DNA of 33,404 nucleotides. Source: Deltaproteobacteria bacterium. GTDB lineage: Bacteria; Desulfobacterota; Desulfobacteria; Desulfobacterales; Desulfobacteraceae. The notes under the pieces are model-generated. The model was not told where the DNA came from. It made no database searches and saw only the letters and a list, made by a program, of their open reading frames with translations. The stretch is from contig JAQIBP010000051.1 in NCBI GenBank assembly GCA_027858995.1, forward strand, positions 1 through 33,404. The letters run 5' to 3'. Positions within the stretch are counted from its first letter, which is position 1. Each line of letters begins with the position of its first letter. Below, one piece after another: positions 19,737 through 28,430 of the stretch. A program made the position numbers and the translations under genes.

Positions 19737-19775
19737 ATATGAAAGAATAATATAAATTTTATAATTCTTTCATAT
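19737..19775. repeat. Perfect 12-bp inverted repeat upstream of kdnA
   Basis: ATATGAAAGAAT (19737-19748) and ATTCTTTCATAT (19764-19775) are exact inverted copies around a 15-base AT-rich centre. The element lies about 83 bases upstream of the kdnA start. It lacks a GC stem or T tract typical of terminators, so an operator is at least as likely. The rest of 19676-19876 also holds smaller hairpins: GACCTT/AAGGTC (19785-19803) and CGGGCA/TGCCCG (19820-19825 with 19848-19853). GAAAGAAT recurs at 19835. Confidence 0.6.
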
Positions 19776-19876
19776 TTTGCGTGTGACCTTTAACCTGAAG
19801 GTCAGAAACCAGGTTATTGCGGGCAAACATTGGTGAAAGAATAAGTCTGCCCGTGGCAGTTATGCAAAATAAAATC

Positions 19877-20599
19877 TCATAGTTTGACAATCTTAAGCTT
19901 ACCCCACAATCCAATATTTTCTCCCTTAATGATTACAATGCCTTTTATTCCGGGGATAGCCCTGCCTCTGTCAATGGCTTTTTGTATGTCACTTGCTTTT
20001 GTTACCTTGTTGGCAAGTGCAGTAGCAGCTGCATCGGCTAGAGAGCATGATTCAGACAATACACTAACAGCATCAGCTTTGCCAAAACTTTTTGAATGCC
20101 CCAGAGTTCCTGAAGATGTGCATATTCCATAAGATGTATCCTGTTTGCCTACAAGTATGCCGCACGTCATGGAAAAGGGTGTGTTTTCTGCATAAACAGT
20201 GAAAATGGTTTCAGTGTCTGATTTAATGAAAAGATCACCTCCGTTCTCCACAATCACTTCCCTGGAGTATGGTAATAATGCCTTGCCTGTCTGTTCTGCA
20301 ACAATACCTGCCACCGATGCCATGGGGCCTGTGCCGGTTAATTTGCCCGCCTTTACCATATCCTTGATTATTTTCGGAGCAGTTTCTGACTCCTTTAAAG
20401 GTACAAGGGATGTCGCAAATTCAGGATAAAGCTTTATATAGGTTTCAATATAGTTCCGGCAGTTTAATACAGCTTTTATGGCAATATCTGTTAAATCGGT
20501 TTGAGCCTGGATATTCAGATTGGTTTCTTTGACCGTAATATCAAAAGATACAAGACCTTTTTTTTCATGATGCCTGCGGTAGATGCGGTCGTTAAACAT
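19877..20599 (-). CDS. UPF0280 family protein (ApbE-like fold)
   Basis: A protein of the UPF0280 family, distantly related to the flavin transferase ApbE. 240 residues from ATG 20599. A TTG at 20605 would add two. Visible family motifs: GTGPMASVAGIVAEQTGKALL, VIVENGGDLFIKS and GICTSSGTLGHSKSFGKADAVSVLS, followed by LADAAATALANKV. The biochemical role of UPF0280 is not established. The Gly-rich NGGD segment recalls the ApbE FAD site. The gene overlaps the end of the dGTPase-like gene by 8 bases and probably forms an operon with it and mrp. Confidence 0.85.
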   Translation of the reverse strand: MFNDRIYRRHHEKKGLVSFDITVKETNLNIQAQTDLTDIAIKAVLNCRNYIETYIKLYPEFATSLVPLKESETAPKIIKDMVKAGKLTGTGPMASVAGIVAEQTGKALLPYSREVIVENGGDLFIKSDTETIFTVYAENTPFSMTCGILVGKQDTSYGICTSSGTLGHSKSFGKADAVSVLSESCSLADAAATALANKVTKASDIQKAIDRGRAIPGIKGIVIIKGENIGLWGKLKIVKL

Positions 20600-21761
20600 T
20601 TTCAATGGACACAGGCCTTAAATACTCAGGAGCCTGGCGGATAAAATATGAATCTGTCATGCCTGAGATATAATCTCTTACAATTTCTGGATTTGAAGTG
20701 TTTTCTCTGTATTGAATCGACATCCCATTTAAAAAATAAGAAAAAATATCAGATTTTTCATTCTCTTTTTCAAGGAGTGTTAAATGTTTTTCAAACAGAA
20801 AAGAGAAAATATCTTCAATGGAAGATAGATGTTTTTTTATAACAGGATTTTTATAAATAAATTTGTAATTAAATGTTTTAAGCTTTTTTAAAGCCATGGA
20901 GATGTTTTCGGAGAATCCGATAAAAGGTTGATCAAGGCTGTTTGAGATGAGGTCAGTTACAAGGTTGAATACTATTGTTCCATTTGTTTTACCAAGTGTT
21001 TTTATACAAACTTCCGGTATGTCCTGCCTCTTTACAAGCCCTAATCTGATAGCATCTTCAAGATCCCTGCCAATATAACTTATTGTATCAGCCATCTTTA
21101 CTACACACCCTTCCATGGTCATGGGAATTTCATCACAGGCTTTCTTTTTTTTCATGTTTTTCATCATTTTATCAAAATCTTCAAAAGATCTGTTTTTCCG
21201 GGGAAAAAGCTGTTTTGAATGGACTTCTCCATTATGACAGATAATTGCATCCATGGTCTGAAGAGTTAAATTCCAGCCTTTGCCGTTTTTTTCGATTTTA
21301 TCAAGAAATTGAATACTTTGAAGATTATGATGGAAAAATCCTGCACCATGCTCATGGGTAAGTTTTGAAAGAAAACGCTCTCCATCATGACCAAAAGGAG
21401 TATGCCCGATATCATGTCCAAGACTTGCGGCTTCAATAAGGTCTTCATTTAATCCAAGATACCGCCCAATGGTTCTTGCAATTCTTGAAACCATCTGAAC
21501 ATGAAGTACTCTGTGAGTAAGATGATCGTTGTTTATCAGGGAAAAAACCTGGGTTTTATCAATATATCTTGTAAAGGAAAGGGAATTTAAGATTCGGTCT
21601 GAATCTGCTGAAAAGGATTGACGGTATTCGTTATGTTTAAATGGCTCTTTGTGCCGCCTGCTTGCTGTATGGCTGAAACAGGCCAGGGAACAAAGGTTTT
21701 CTTCTTCTCGAAGATCAAGCAGTTCCTTTAATTCCCTGGCTTTTTTTAAATTGTCATTCAA
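20592..21761 (-). CDS. dgt: dGTP triphosphohydrolase-like HD protein
   Basis: A 389-residue HD-superfamily protein of the deoxyguanosinetriphosphate triphosphohydrolase-like family, which splits dNTPs to deoxynucleoside and tripolyphosphate. Metal-site residues appear in HRVLHVQMVSRIARTIGR and ASLGHDIGHTPFGHDGE (the HD motif), and a further Asp in VKMADTISYIGRDLEDA. The N-terminal DSDRILNSLSFTRYIDKTQVF is characteristic. The only suitable start is a TTG eight bases after the mrp stop with no clear Shine-Dalgarno, so translation may be coupled to mrp. Exact substrate range is not visible. Confidence 0.87.
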   Translation of the reverse strand: MNDNLKKARELKELLDLREEENLCSLACFSHTASRRHKEPFKHNEYRQSFSADSDRILNSLSFTRYIDKTQVFSLINNDHLTHRVLHVQMVSRIARTIGRYLGLNEDLIEAASLGHDIGHTPFGHDGERFLSKLTHEHGAGFFHHNLQSIQFLDKIEKNGKGWNLTLQTMDAIICHNGEVHSKQLFPRKNRSFEDFDKMMKNMKKKKACDEIPMTMEGCVVKMADTISYIGRDLEDAIRLGLVKRQDIPEVCIKTLGKTNGTIVFNLVTDLISNSLDQPFIGFSENISMALKKLKTFNYKFIYKNPVIKKHLSSIEDIFSFLFEKHLTLLEKENEKSDIFSYFLNGMSIQYRENTSNPEIVRDYISGMTDSYFIRQAPEYLRPVSIENV

Positions 21762-21768
21762 TTTACTG

Positions 21769-22641
21769 TTACAATTGTTTAATAATGTTTTCCACTATTG
21801 TATCAAAACCTTTTGAAAATCGGGTCTCTTTATCCTGTAGCATCATGGGTACTCCACTGTCACCGGAAATAACGACATCTGTATCAAAAGGTATTGATCC
21901 AAGAAATTCAAGACCTTGAGATTTTGCTGTTTTTTCACCACCGCCTGAGCTGAACAGATCAATGGGTTCGCTGCAGTGGGGGCATTTAAAACCAGCCATA
22001 TTTTCAACTATTCCAAGGGTTTTTAAATGCACTGTTTTGCAGAATGAGATGGATTTTCTTATATCTGCCAGAGCAACTTCCTGGGGTGTTGTGACAATTA
22101 TACCCAGAGCTTCGGGAATGGTCTGCACAACTGTCAGGGGTTCGTCACCGGTTCCGGGAGGGGCATCAATAATTAAAAAATCAAGTTCACCCCAATCCAC
22201 AGAACTTACAAATTGTCTGATCATACCTGTTTTGGCCGGACCTCTCCAGATAATTGCCTGGTCTTTGTCCTGCATCAATGCCTGGACTGAGACCACTTTA
22301 AGGTTTCCATTAATCTGTTTCGGCATCAGAAGCTTATTTTCTGAAATGTCAAGCAATTCTGTCAGACCCAACATATGGGCAATGGATGGGCCATGAACAT
22401 CAACATCCATCAGACCTGTTTTATATCCTTTTTTGGAAAGACTTCCGGCAAGATTAGCAGAGATACTGCTTTTTCCAACCCCGCCTTTTCCACTTAAAAT
22501 AAATATTTTATGCTTTATTTTTGAAAGGGATACTTTAATTGCTTCATCTTCGAGTTTCTGCCTTGCAGCCATATCCTGCTGACCACCCTGTGAGGGGCAG
22601 CTTGATCCTTTTTTTGCATTGTCAACACTGTCATGAATCAT
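21769..22641 (-). CDS. mrp: Mrp/ApbC family Fe-S cluster carrier ATPase
   Basis: A 290-residue P-loop NTPase of the Mrp/NBP35 group that binds and delivers Fe-S clusters. Visible: the deviant Walker A GKGGVGKSS (51-59), DVDVHGPSIAHMLG (79-92), LIIDAPPGTGDEPLT (156-170) and the cluster-binding pair C220 and C223 in FKCPHCSEP. A Cys15 lies in the short N-terminal tail. AAAGGAG sits well before the ATG. Fe-S delivery fits a sulfate-reducing lifestyle, and the HesB-like selenoprotein elsewhere in the window belongs to a related functional class. Confidence 0.92.
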   Translation of the reverse strand: MIHDSVDNAKKGSSCPSQGGQQDMAARQKLEDEAIKVSLSKIKHKIFILSGKGGVGKSSISANLAGSLSKKGYKTGLMDVDVHGPSIAHMLGLTELLDISENKLLMPKQINGNLKVVSVQALMQDKDQAIIWRGPAKTGMIRQFVSSVDWGELDFLIIDAPPGTGDEPLTVVQTIPEALGIIVTTPQEVALADIRKSISFCKTVHLKTLGIVENMAGFKCPHCSEPIDLFSSGGGEKTAKSQGLEFLGSIPFDTDVVISGDSGVPMMLQDKETRFSKGFDTIVENIIKQL

Positions 22642-22691
22642 CTATATAATCTCCTTTGAGAACTATTGTTAATAAATCATATTAATAATGG

Positions 22692-23462
22692 TCATGATCC
22701 ATCTTCTGTCAACTCAAAGATTGACTCTTTTATGGGTGGATTTGCAATGAAATTGGTGATTTCAAGGATCAGTTTTCTGTTATTATTATCTTTGATTTCA
22801 AGTGTTTCAGGAATATTATCAGTACCATATTTTTTATATTCCCTGATCATGGTTTTATAAACAAGTTGTCCTGTGTAATCTTCCAGCCGGATGCTGTCAA
22901 TATTTTTTTTATCAGTATAATGAAGATGCTGTTTTGTGCCGCTCCATTTTTGTTTTAATACAATTGTGGACAAAGAATGGTCCCATGGTGCAAAATAGGC
23001 ATCATCAAACTCTTTCACAGGGAATCTGCCCAGTAAAATCAGTATCATCTCAGACATTTTGATTGGAACATGTATATATTTTTCCATGTCAGGATCCTTT
23101 GACCTATAAGAGTGTCTGGAGTGCTGCCCTCCATGTGAAATAAAAGTAATTTTTTTCCCTGTGGCAATAATGGTTTCTATTGGATTGGCAGATATCAGGA
23201 ATGTAATCCTTATTTTATCGGGAAAGACCACAGCCCATGCAATTTTAAATTTTTCATGTTTTGTGCCTGTTTCAAGTGTTGCCCAGGCTGTTCCCTTGCA
23301 TGCAGTGATGTGTTCATTAAAGGATTCTGCCTGTTTTGAAAGATGCAGGGCTTGTTTGTCAAGCATAGGATTTGTGTCAGGTCTGTGAGAAGCGCAGCCC
23401 TGGAGAATAGAAATCAGGCAGACAATAAAACAGAGGTTTGTGAAAAAGTTTTTTCTACTCAT
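22692..23462 (-). CDS. LolB-like outer-membrane lipoprotein
   Basis: A 256-residue predicted lipoprotein. The signal peptide KNFFTNLCFIVCLISILQGCA has a lipobox LQGC with Cys23. The mature part has the alternating strand pattern of the LolA/LolB fold, with GTAWATLETGTKHEKFKIAWAVVFPDKIRITFL at the start of the domain and FPDKIRI as a lipoprotein-carrier-like signature. LolB inserts lipoproteins into the outer membrane in gammaproteobacteria. Similarity here is at fold level, so this is probably a LolB-like or DUF4292-type protein rather than proven LolB. It overlaps the TPR gene by 8 bases, so the pair is probably coupled. Confidence 0.65.
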   Translation of the reverse strand: MSRKNFFTNLCFIVCLISILQGCASHRPDTNPMLDKQALHLSKQAESFNEHITACKGTAWATLETGTKHEKFKIAWAVVFPDKIRITFLISANPIETIIATGKKITFISHGGQHSRHSYRSKDPDMEKYIHVPIKMSEMILILLGRFPVKEFDDAYFAPWDHSLSTIVLKQKWSGTKQHLHYTDKKNIDSIRLEDYTGQLVYKTMIREYKKYGTDNIPETLEIKDNNNRKLILEITNFIANPPIKESIFELTEDGS

Positions 23463-25200
23463 TGATCTTTTTTTTCAAAGTATCAATTTTTTCTTTAAGT
23501 TCCAAAACTGTTTTTTTGTCATTATCTGTAGCATTGGACAATGCTTTCTGATAGGTGTCTAATGCGTTATTGAGTTGATTTTCCTTTAGATATGCATCCC
23601 CGAGGTGATCAGATATAATGGTCTCAAATGATGTCAATTCAGCTGCTTTTTCAAGTATTTTTACAGCCTTTTCATAATTACCCATTTTATAATAGACCCA
23701 GCCCAGGCTGTCAGTGATATAACCGTCATCAGGTTTAATTTTATTGGCTTTTTTAATCAGCATAAGTGCCTTATCAAGGAAAATTCCCTGGTCAGCATAC
23801 GAGTATCCAAGGTAGTTTAAAGCACTGGCATCCTCTGGATCAATCTTAATTATTTTTTTCATTGCGTTGAGGCTCTCTTCTTTAAAGCCTGTTTTATCCT
23901 GAATTGTACCGAGTCTGAATAACAGTGAAGTGTTTTCAGGAGAGTCTTCAAGCCCTTTTTGCAATAGTTTGATAGCTTTTTCATATTTTTTCTCTTTTTC
24001 ATAAAAAGAGGTAAGATAGATTATAATATCAATATCTTTTGGAAGCTCTTCATGTTTATCCTCAAGAAATTTCAGAGCTGTATGGTCTTGGCCAAGTTCT
24101 TTATATAGAAAAGTGATGTTTAAAATAGCTTTTTTATATTGGGAGTAGTCAGGTTTGATTTTTAAATAATGAGAAATAGCCTCTTGGAAACTCTTAACTG
24201 CTTCATAAGACATGGCTGTAAAAAAGTTCAGGGTTGAATTATCAGGATACTCTTTAAGCATTTGGGAAAATACAATTACAGCATCTTGATATCTTTCGCG
24301 GGTAATATATTCATCCACAGCAACCATGAGGAGTCTGGAGCCGCTCTCAACCTCTTGGCCAAGTTTTCTAAAAAGATTTGTCGCCTTTTTTTTCATATTG
24401 ATTTTATAATAGTATAAACCCATCCCCAGTTGCGCTCTATGATTATCAGGCTCAATTTCAAGTATTTTTTGATAGGTTTGCAGTATCTTATCCTGGTTTT
24501 CAGCTAAGTTTATAATTTTATATATCTTAATTAATTGAAACCGGGGCTGCACAAGTGCAGGTTCCAGCTCAATTGTTCTTAGAAATTGATTTTCTGCAAG
24601 TTTATACTGTTTTTGATCAAGATAGACTTCACCAAGATAAAACCAGGAGACATAATAATCAGGGAATTGCTTGACCATCTCTTTGAACAGAGACAAAGCC
24701 TCAGCATTATGCTTCTCCTCTATATATATTTTGCCAAGTCGAAGAAAAGTCTCCTTGTTTTTCGGGTCAAGCAGTAGAACCTTGTTTAAAATAGCAACAA
24801 CCTCTTTCTCATCCATGGTGTCTTTTTTGAGTTGGACAAGGAGAAGCAGTCCATCCACATTCTCAGGATTTTGTTGAGCAAAGTTTTCTGCAAGTTCATA
24901 AGCTTTTTTGTCCATGTTTTGTTTAAGATACAGTTGCACCAGATCCCGGGTTAATATGAATGAATCCTGATCTTGATCAACGGCTTTCTGCAGTGATTCA
25001 ATGGCCTTGTTAAATTTTTCGTTTTTAATATGAATGCGGGATTCAAGGTAAAAATAGTTTGCAGAGAGATGTTCTTCCTCTCTATCTGACTCTTTTTGAA
25101 TAGATTGAGATTCTAAAGAGTGTTGATTGAGCTGTGTACAGGAAGTTACAAAACAAAAGAGAATAAAATTGAGAAAAATATAGATAAAACATCTTTTCAT
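23455..25200 (-). CDS. Tetratricopeptide-repeat lipoprotein
   Basis: A 581-residue protein with a signal peptide and lipobox FVTSC (Cys21), followed by about a dozen or more 34-residue TPR units covering most of its length. Clear units include FNKAIESLQKAVDQDQDSF, AEALSLFKEMVKQFPDYYVS, YKLAENQFLRTIELEPAL and YEKAVKILEKAAELTSFE. TPR proteins are protein-protein scaffolds. This one is likely periplasmic, anchored to a membrane. The overlapping LolB-like gene suggests that both act in envelope biogenesis, but no partner can be read from the sequence. Confidence 0.85.
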   Translation of the reverse strand: MKRCFIYIFLNFILFCFVTSCTQLNQHSLESQSIQKESDREEEHLSANYFYLESRIHIKNEKFNKAIESLQKAVDQDQDSFILTRDLVQLYLKQNMDKKAYELAENFAQQNPENVDGLLLLVQLKKDTMDEKEVVAILNKVLLLDPKNKETFLRLGKIYIEEKHNAEALSLFKEMVKQFPDYYVSWFYLGEVYLDQKQYKLAENQFLRTIELEPALVQPRFQLIKIYKIINLAENQDKILQTYQKILEIEPDNHRAQLGMGLYYYKINMKKKATNLFRKLGQEVESGSRLLMVAVDEYITRERYQDAVIVFSQMLKEYPDNSTLNFFTAMSYEAVKSFQEAISHYLKIKPDYSQYKKAILNITFLYKELGQDHTALKFLEDKHEELPKDIDIIIYLTSFYEKEKKYEKAIKLLQKGLEDSPENTSLLFRLGTIQDKTGFKEESLNAMKKIIKIDPEDASALNYLGYSYADQGIFLDKALMLIKKANKIKPDDGYITDSLGWVYYKMGNYEKAVKILEKAAELTSFETIISDHLGDAYLKENQLNNALDTYQKALSNATDNDKKTVLELKEKIDTLKKKINE

Positions 25201-25230
25201 AATTGGAATTACCTTATAATAAATTGCAGG

Positions 25231-26163
25231 CTATTGAGAGTGATCATACATATCAAAATCAGGCATATCTTTTTTAAAATAGGCTTTCATTTTTTTTAAA
25301 ATATTATTTTCGATCTGCCTTACCCGTTCCCGGGATATTGAGTAAATTTCTCCTATCTGCTGGAGTGTTTCAGGGCTGTCAGAAAAAATTCTTCTATCAA
25401 AAATATCCAGTTCTCTATCATTAAGGATTTTTTTGAATTCCTCAACTTTTGTATGCAGGATATCTTCAATTTCTTTTTGGGCAACCATGTCTTCAGATGT
25501 CTCAGCTTCAACATTTATAAATTCAACCCTTTCCGTGTTTGAGTCATTTCTCAGTGGTTCATCAAGGCTTAAGTCCCAGTTTGCGAGTCTTTGATCCATA
25601 TCAATTACCTCTTTTTCAGAAACACCAAGCTGTTCTGATAATAACTTGGGTTTTGGATCAAATCCCTGTTCAATCAGTCTTTGTTTCTCTTTTTTCAGCC
25701 TGAAAAACAGTTTGCGCTGCCCCTGGGTTGTCCCGATTTTCACCATTCTCCAATTATCCATGATAAACTTGAGAATATAGGCTTTTATCCAGAATGAGGA
25801 GTAATATGAAAATTTAACATTTTTATATGGGTTGAATTTTTTAACAGCCCGCACAAGGCCTATGTTGCCTTCCTGGATTAAATCTAAAAGGTTCTGCATC
25901 CAGATTCTTTGAAAGTCAAGGGCGATTTTAACAACAAGGCGCAGATTGGAAGTGGTCATTATATAGGCGGCATCCTGGTCCCCATCTTCTTGAATCCGTT
26001 TTCCAAGTTCAATTTCCTCCTCTCTTGTAAGCAGCCTGTGCCTGCTTATTTCATTAAGATAACTTTGAATGGGATCAGATTTAACAAGAGCTTTTGAACT
26101 TGAAGTTTTTGTTTTTTTTACAGGGACAAGAAAGTCTTTTCTACTTAATTTTTTTTTTGCCAT
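25231..26163 (-). CDS. rpoH: RNA polymerase sigma-32 factor, RpoH-like
   Basis: A 310-residue sigma-70 family factor. Region 2 contains NLRLVVKIALDFQ, NLLDLIQEGNIGLVRAVKKF and FSYYSSFWIKAYILKFIMDNWRMV. Just after it comes GQRKLFFRLKKEKQRL, matching the RpoH box (QRKLFFNLR). Region 4 has EIYSISRERVRQIENNILKKM, the -35 binding helix-turn-helix. RpoH controls heat-shock genes. The start is ATG 26163 (MAKKKLSRK), preceded by AAGGTT. The frame extends upstream to 26394, but that part is the antisense of the tRNA-Arg gene. The TPR lipoprotein gene follows 30 bases downstream. Confidence 0.88.
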   Translation of the reverse strand: MAKKKLSRKDFLVPVKKTKTSSSKALVKSDPIQSYLNEISRHRLLTREEEIELGKRIQEDGDQDAAYIMTTSNLRLVVKIALDFQRIWMQNLLDLIQEGNIGLVRAVKKFNPYKNVKFSYYSSFWIKAYILKFIMDNWRMVKIGTTQGQRKLFFRLKKEKQRLIEQGFDPKPKLLSEQLGVSEKEVIDMDQRLANWDLSLDEPLRNDSNTERVEFINVEAETSEDMVAQKEIEDILHTKVEEFKKILNDRELDIFDRRIFSDSPETLQQIGEIYSISRERVRQIENNILKKMKAYFKKDMPDFDMYDHSQ

Positions 26164-26192
26164 TAAATGAACCTTAAGCTGTTTTTTAAAAC

Positions 26193-26224
26193 GATAGTAT
26201 AGCACTATCACGATATGGATGAAA
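26193..26224 (-). promoter_or_regulatory. Possible rpoH promoter with an overlapping palindrome
   Basis: On the minus strand a -10 TATACT (26201-26196) lies 17 bases after TTTCAT (26224-26219), a three-of-six match to -35. It would give a leader of about 26 bases. The -10 falls inside the inverted repeat GATAGT-ATAGC-ACTATC (26193-26209), which could be an operator. Both are seen by eye and not tested. Confidence 0.4.
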
Positions 26225-26316
26225 GTAATAATTTTTTTGTAAAACCTAAGTAAAGCAGTTAGATGATTTTTTTTATGGACAACTCCAAATGAATTTGATA
26301 AAAGATTCATTTGTTT

Positions 26317-26393
<77 letters not shown>

Positions 26394-26405
26394 TTGATAT
26401 TAAAG

Positions 26406-26433
26406 CTCTTGGGGTTTTACCTTAAGAGTTTTT
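26406..26433 (+). terminator. Terminator after tRNA-Arg
   Basis: CTCTTGGGG (26406-26414) pairs with CCTTAAGAG (26420-26428), including two G-T pairs, around a TTTTA loop. TTTTT follows. It ends 40 bases past the tRNA. Confidence 0.65.
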
Positions 26434-26543
26434 CAATTTTACTTGACTTATCTTGATAATTCAAATTATATGAAGAGTTAATATAACATTTATTCATAAT
26501 AATGATTTGTGCTTAACAGAATCTGCATGTGACAAGGAGGAAC

Positions 26544-27698
26544 ATGAATTCACTTAAAGAATCAATCTCTAACTGCCGCATAAATGCACATGATGATGAT
26601 AATTTTATCAATGAGTTCAACAAGCTTGCCAAGGAAAAAGGGAAGGATGCCTATCAAGAGGTAATCCAAATACTCACTGACTTTGATCCTAAACCTGGTG
26701 AAGCTGAAAAATGCTGGTTTAAAATAATTGACCATAGAGAGAATATCTCCAATGCTTTAGGCAGGAAAATAAATTTAATGACAGCAATCAGTGATTATTG
26801 CTCTTCAATTAAAAAATCGTTAAATAATTATAAAATCCTTGAAATTGACACCTATGAAAAGATTAAAAAGGAAACAACTCATGATAACCTTACCGGTTTA
26901 TTTAACAAAGGTTATTTTAATGATGCATTGAATCAGCATATTTCTTTGGCAAAACGTCATAACACGGATCTGTCAGTCGTGTTTCTTGACATTGATGATT
27001 TCAAGGAAATCAATGATACTTTTGGGCATAACTCGGGTGATATTGTCTTAAAGGAAGCAGCAGGGGCAATCAGTAAAGAATTAAGAGCAAGTGATGTTAT
27101 AGCCAGGTTTGGAGGAGATGAGTTTGTCATCCTTATGCCGAATACAGATAAAATAAATGCTCTTTTAATTACTGAAAGAATTAGCGAGATCATTAAAGAA
27201 AAGATAATAAAAACAGAGAACAAAAAGTGCCGGATAACTGTAAGCGGTGGTGTGGCTGGTTATCCCATAGATGCGTATAAAGCCGAAAATTTATTAAATC
27301 TTGCTGACAGTGCGCTCTATAGGGCAAAAGGTGCCGGGAAAAATAGAATCTCTCTTTTTAAAAAAGATAAACGGCGTTTTTTACGAATTAAATTCAACCG
27401 ACCTATAAAGGTGAAACAACTGAGTTTTAATCGCACTCGCACACTGTCTGGGATAAGCAAAAATATAGCCATTGGAGGTATCTTATTCAGAAACAAAGAG
27501 TCTTTGCCTATTGGTGCCAAAGTACAGGTGAGTATTGCAATAAATAAGGACTCAAATCCTCTTCTCCTTATTGGTACCATTGTCAGGGTCGAAGTATTGG
27601 GAGAAGATAATTATGATATTGGTATGATATTGTCTTTTAGAGAGATGGAAAAGATAGCAAAGGATGAAATATCAAAATTTTTAATTCAGCAATCATAA
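26544..27698 (+). CDS. Diguanylate cyclase with C-terminal PilZ domain
   Basis: A 384-residue cytoplasmic signalling protein. Residues 1-115 form a mostly helical N-terminal region with no domain that I recognise. A GGDEF domain follows from about 115 with TTHDNLTGLFNK, FLDIDDFKEINDTFGH and an intact active site ARFGGDEFVILMP. The inhibitory I-site RASD lies five residues before it. After about residue 273 there is a PilZ-like domain starting KRRFLRIKFNRPIKV, with NIAIGG replacing the usual D/NxSxxG motif. It probably makes and may sense cyclic di-GMP. The start ATG 26544 is chosen for the AAGGAGG at 26534. rlpA follows four bases after the stop. Confidence 0.87.
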   Translation: MNSLKESISNCRINAHDDDNFINEFNKLAKEKGKDAYQEVIQILTDFDPKPGEAEKCWFKIIDHRENISNALGRKINLMTAISDYCSSIKKSLNNYKILEIDTYEKIKKETTHDNLTGLFNKGYFNDALNQHISLAKRHNTDLSVVFLDIDDFKEINDTFGHNSGDIVLKEAAGAISKELRASDVIARFGGDEFVILMPNTDKINALLITERISEIIKEKIIKTENKKCRITVSGGVAGYPIDAYKAENLLNLADSALYRAKGAGKNRISLFKKDKRRFLRIKFNRPIKVKQLSFNRTRTLSGISKNIAIGGILFRNKESLPIGAKVQVSIAINKDSNPLLLIGTIVRVEVLGEDNYDIGMILSFREMEKIAKDEISKFLIQQS

Positions 27699-27702
27699 TA
27701 AA

Positions 27703-28401
27703 GTGATTACTCAATTTATTGTCAGTTTTCCTTCCTCGTTTAAAGTGAGAAATTTTAAAACTATAATTTTTTGTGTTCTTTCAGGGACGGTTTTAATCTC
27801 CTGCTCCACCTTGAAGACGACGTATGACATCACAAAGGATACTGTTGAAGTAACCTGCAATACAGCCAAATTTGTCACAAAATTAGGGGCAGGTACATTG
27901 AAGATGTCATATAAAATCGGCGCATTTACCTTTAATGTTATCTCAGCACCATTGGAATGGCCAATGACATCGGATATTGAAAGTATTGACGGTTTATCTC
28001 CAAAGGAAGCTGTCAGGCAGGGCAGGGTGAAAAATTCTCCCTATGTGGTAAAAGGAAGACGCTATGTGCCTATGTCTGTATCCGAGGCTGCAACTTATCA
28101 TGAAGTAGGGACAGCTTCATGGTATGGTAATGAAACTTTACGTCAGAAAGATGGACATATGACAGCTAATGGTGAAGCATTTGATCCGGGAAAACCAACA
28201 GCTGCACATAAGCATTTGCCGCTGCCAATCCATGTCAAGGTAACAAATCTCGAAAATAATCGTTCCATGATAGTGAGGGTTAATGATCGTGGTCCTTTTT
28301 ATGGTAATCGAATAATTGACCTTAGTGCAGGTGCCGCAAAAAAACTTGGCTTTTACAGCCAGGGCACTGCCCGGGTTAAAATTGAAACTGTAGAAATTTA
28401 A
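27703..28401 (+). CDS. rlpA: RlpA-like septal ring lipoprotein (double-psi beta barrel)
   Basis: A 232-residue protein. The RlpA double-psi beta-barrel lies in the C-terminal half: GTASWYGNETLRQKDGHMTANGEAF, then AAHKHLPLPIHVKVTNLENNRSMIVRVNDRGPF and IIDLSAGAAKKLGF. Asp and His of the RlpA lytic-transglycosylase active site are in NDRGPF and AAHKH. No SPOR domain is present. The lipobox VLISC (Cys34) implies lipidation. The start GTG 27703 lacks a Shine-Dalgarno. An internal GTG at 27745 would give a shorter signal peptide. RlpA of some bacteria cuts peptide-free glycan strands. Its last 39 codons and the following bases are duplicated at 30731-30867. Confidence 0.88.
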   Translation: MITQFIVSFPSSFKVRNFKTIIFCVLSGTVLISCSTLKTTYDITKDTVEVTCNTAKFVTKLGAGTLKMSYKIGAFTFNVISAPLEWPMTSDIESIDGLSPKEAVRQGRVKNSPYVVKGRRYVPMSVSEAATYHEVGTASWYGNETLRQKDGHMTANGEAFDPGKPTAAHKHLPLPIHVKVTNLENNRSMIVRVNDRGPFYGNRIIDLSAGAAKKLGFYSQGTARVKIETVEI

Positions 28402-28420
28402 AGTAACTGTTTACAGATTG
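28284..28420 (+). repeat. Left copy of the duplicated rlpA 3' end
   Basis: This 137-base stretch (end of rlpA and 19 bases after it) aligns without gaps to 30731-30867 with 11 differences. It is directly followed by a terminator and a tRNA fragment, as the other copy would be were it not for an insertion. Confidence 0.9.
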
Positions 28421-28430
28421 GAAATAAAAA

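Noticed and set aside
19884-20132. 82-residue plus-strand frame over the UPF0280 gene
   Set aside because: Shadow of a well-supported gene on the other strand.
21962-22396. 144-residue plus-strand frame
   Set aside because: It is antisense to mrp, has no ribosome-binding site and no recognisable motif.
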